Assembly: GCF_002285905.1 (NCBI RefSeq)
Contig: NZ_CP016305.1
Location: 930,001 to 994,000, forward strand
Source: Rickettsia sp. MEAM1 (Bemisia tabaci)
GTDB lineage: Bacteria > Pseudomonadota > Alphaproteobacteria > Rickettsiales > Rickettsiaceae
Direction: 5' to 3'
Length of the DNA: 64,000 bases
Position numbers and translations under genes: made by a program. Shown one piece after another: positions 62,766 to 64,000 of the stretch. Below the pieces are notes generated by a model. It was given only the letters and a program-made list of their open reading frames with translations, did no database searches and had not been told where the DNA came from. Position 1 is the stretch's first letter, and each line of letters begins with the position of its first letter.

Positions 62766-62840
62766 GGTACACGTTTTTCGATCCACGCAACAATGCCTCC
62801 TCGCAATGACGTTTTCCAGCTAATTCTTACGAGCAATATA

Positions 62841-63560
62841 CTAATCTTCGATTGTAGTATATTCCCCTTGATCTTGAACTACCTTAGCAATGTTACCTTT
62901 TTCTTTTATTGAAAATACCCTTATAGGTAGCTTATTTTCTCTTGCAACTGCTATAGCTGCTAAATCCATAACTTGTAGGTTGTTAGTTATAACATCTTTG
63001 TAGTTAATAGTGAAATATTTTTTAGCATTCGGATTTTTTTTCGGATCAGAATCATATACACCATCAACTTGCGTTGCTTTTAGCAAAACATCACAATTCA
63101 TTTCTATTGCACGTAGTACGGCTGCACTATCGGTTGTACAAAACGGATTACCAGTGCCGCCGGCAAAAATTATTACCCGACCTTTTTCCATATGTCTTTT
63201 AGCTCTGCGACGAATATATGGCTCGCATACGGTCATCATTGGAATAGCCGATAGAACTCTTGTATAGATGTCTAGGCTTTCTATAACATTTTGCAGTGTT
63301 AAAGCATTAATAACTGTTGCGAGCATACCTATATAATCGGCTGATGCTCGATCCATACCAACTAATGCTGCATTAATCCCTCGATAAATATTTCCGCCGC
63401 CAACTACGATGGCAACTTCTACACCTAAATCAATAAGTTCTTTAATGTCTTCAGCAATCTTTTTTATTGTATCATAATCATGACCAAATTGCTTATCACC
63501 CATCAAAGCCTCACCTGAAACTTTCAACAAAACCCGCTTATATTTTAAATTTGATGTCAT
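62841..63560 (-). CDS. pyrH: Uridylate kinase
   Basis: 239-residue UMP kinase. N-terminal phosphate-binding motif [15 protein letters not shown], then [35 protein letters not shown] and [13 protein letters not shown]. Upstream of frr as in many bacteria. It overlaps the mnhE-like gene by 4 bp. Confidence 0.97.
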   Translation of the reverse strand: MTSNLKYKRVLLKVSGEALMGDKQFGHDYDTIKKIAEDIKELIDLGVEVAIVVGGGNIYRGINAALVGMDRASADYIGMLATVINALTLQNVIESLDIYTRVLSAIPMMTVCEPYIRRRAKRHMEKGRVIIFAGGTGNPFCTTDSAAVLRAIEMNCDVLLKATQVDGVYDSDPKKNPNAKKYFTINYKDVITNNLQVMDLAAIAVARENKLPIRVFSIKEKGNIAKVVQDQGEYTTIED

Positions 63561-63871
63561 ATCCTCAAAATTCTTTTAATTTTTTTAATCATTTTACCAT
63601 TATGTAAATCATCAATCGATGATTTATCGAGTGCATGCACTAATAACATATTATTATTTATGTCTAATGTTACTGTACCGGGAGTTAAAGTAATTGAGTT
63701 ACCATATATTATTTCACCGATATCTTTTAGTCCTTCTGCATCAACCCATTCAAAAACTGGTTCTACAACTATATTTCTTTGCCAAATTATTTTAATAACT
63801 GAGAAAGCTGACTTGCATATTTCCCAAAATAACCAAGGAAAATATAATATAATTGAAATTTTAGTGGGCAT
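63557..63871 (-). CDS. MnhE-like Na+/H+ antiporter subunit (short)
   Basis: 104 residues. The C-terminal part shows the MnhE/MrpE signature [20 protein letters not shown] then VHALDKSS. The hydrophobic start ([19 protein letters not shown]) matches the middle of full-length family members of about 160 residues. One N-terminal membrane segment therefore appears to be missing. It overlaps pyrH by 4 bp and the upstream frame by 11 bp. MnhE is part of a multi-subunit cation/proton antiporter. Confidence 0.72.
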   Translation of the reverse strand: MPTKISIILYFPWLFWEICKSAFSVIKIIWQRNIVVEPVFEWVDAEGLKDIGEIIYGNSITLTPGTVTLDINNNMLLVHALDKSSIDDLHNGKMIKKIKRILRI

Positions 63872-64000
63872 TAGTATTTCCTGATAGCTTGATATTTGAA
63901 GTAAAAGGAATTAGCAGCATTATAAGTATAAATAATAACGCTATCATATTAAATATATTATTTATTGCAATTACAAATGCATCCGTATTTATTTTATTAG
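63861..64000 (-). CDS. C-terminal end of a membrane protein (cut by window edge)
   Basis: A minus-strand frame, open to the window edge, ends NTNAH with its stop overlapping the mnhE start by 11 bp. It contains the hydrophobic helix FNMIALLFILIMLLIPFTSN. The position suggests another Mnh/Mrp antiporter subunit, but the visible 45 residues are too few to say which. Confidence 0.45.
   Translation of the reverse strand, partial: NKINTDAFVIAINNIFNMIALLFILIMLLIPFTSNIKLSGNTNAH

Noticed and set aside
62604-62786. Minus-strand open frame of 60 codons
   Set aside because: Made almost entirely of palindromic repeat sequence between pyrH and frr.

Overview
The window is chromosomal DNA of an obligate intracellular alphaproteobacterium, almost certainly a Rickettsia. 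The evidence is AT-rich DNA with AT-biased codons, proteins of rickettsial type throughout, dense palindromic repeats that sit between genes and sometimes inside reading frames, a split nuo gene set, and the fused rpsL-rpsG-fusA-tRNA-Trp-secE-nusG-rplKAJL-rpoBC run without tuf. The species cannot be named from this sequence alone. Three intact copies of an IS6-type insertion sequence and two IS200-type copies suggest a lineage richer in mobile DNA than the typhus group.

Layout. 1-3475: nuoC (partial), nuoB and nuoA on the minus strand, then an O-antigen-ligase-like membrane protein and a DUF2155 protein. 3650-6469: two inverted 861-bp IS6 copies flanking a small MscS channel gene. 6752-9103: lepB-rnc-era. 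9457-14368: nuoF, secF, a GapR-like gene and lpxD-fabZ-lpxA. 14499-15359: a third IS6 copy. 15377-17358: an ELM1-like gene and an Mrp-type ATPase gene. 17466-21107: hflK-hflC-degP. 21350-26592: trhO, sdhC, a GIY-YIG nuclease gene, sdhD, sdhA and an amino-acid ABC permease. 26887-42430: the large translation/transcription cluster. 42580-49415: DUF378, RND pump, HU-like protein, DNA polymerase delta-prime and ffh. 49432-50647: a deleted IS200 copy and Rpn-nuclease gene debris. 50660-54865: hemW, a ferritin-like gene, dapD, a zinc-ribbon gene and rsmE. 54877-55631: a tiny SDHAF4-like gene and an intact IS200. 55815-64000: Bax-inhibitor-like gene, dapB, flavin reductase, amino-acid binding protein, gatCAB, frr, pyrH and the end of an Mnh antiporter cluster.

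Functions. Most genes are core: respiration (complex I and complex II with a probable assembly factor), lipid A and diaminopimelate synthesis, protein export and membrane quality control (LepB, SecF, SecE, Ffh, HflKC, DegP), transcription and translation, and tRNA-dependent amidation.

Repeats. At least three palindromic families recur. Family A has arms of the type GTCATTCCCGC(n)GCGGGAATCCAG, with variants beginning GTCATCCCGTGG (B). Family C begins and ends GTCATTGCGAGG...CAATGAC. Family D is about 120 bp and carries a core resembling GCGTATACTTAATACGTGAG. Members lie in frame inside nuoC, the O-antigen-ligase-like gene and the ELM1-like gene, supply the stop codon of era, break an Rpn-type gene, and separate rpoB from rpoC. 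The most striking case is a GIY-YIG nuclease gene between sdhC and sdhD enclosed by perfect 32-bp inverted copies of the family A arm. This suggests a nuclease that may mobilise these repeats.
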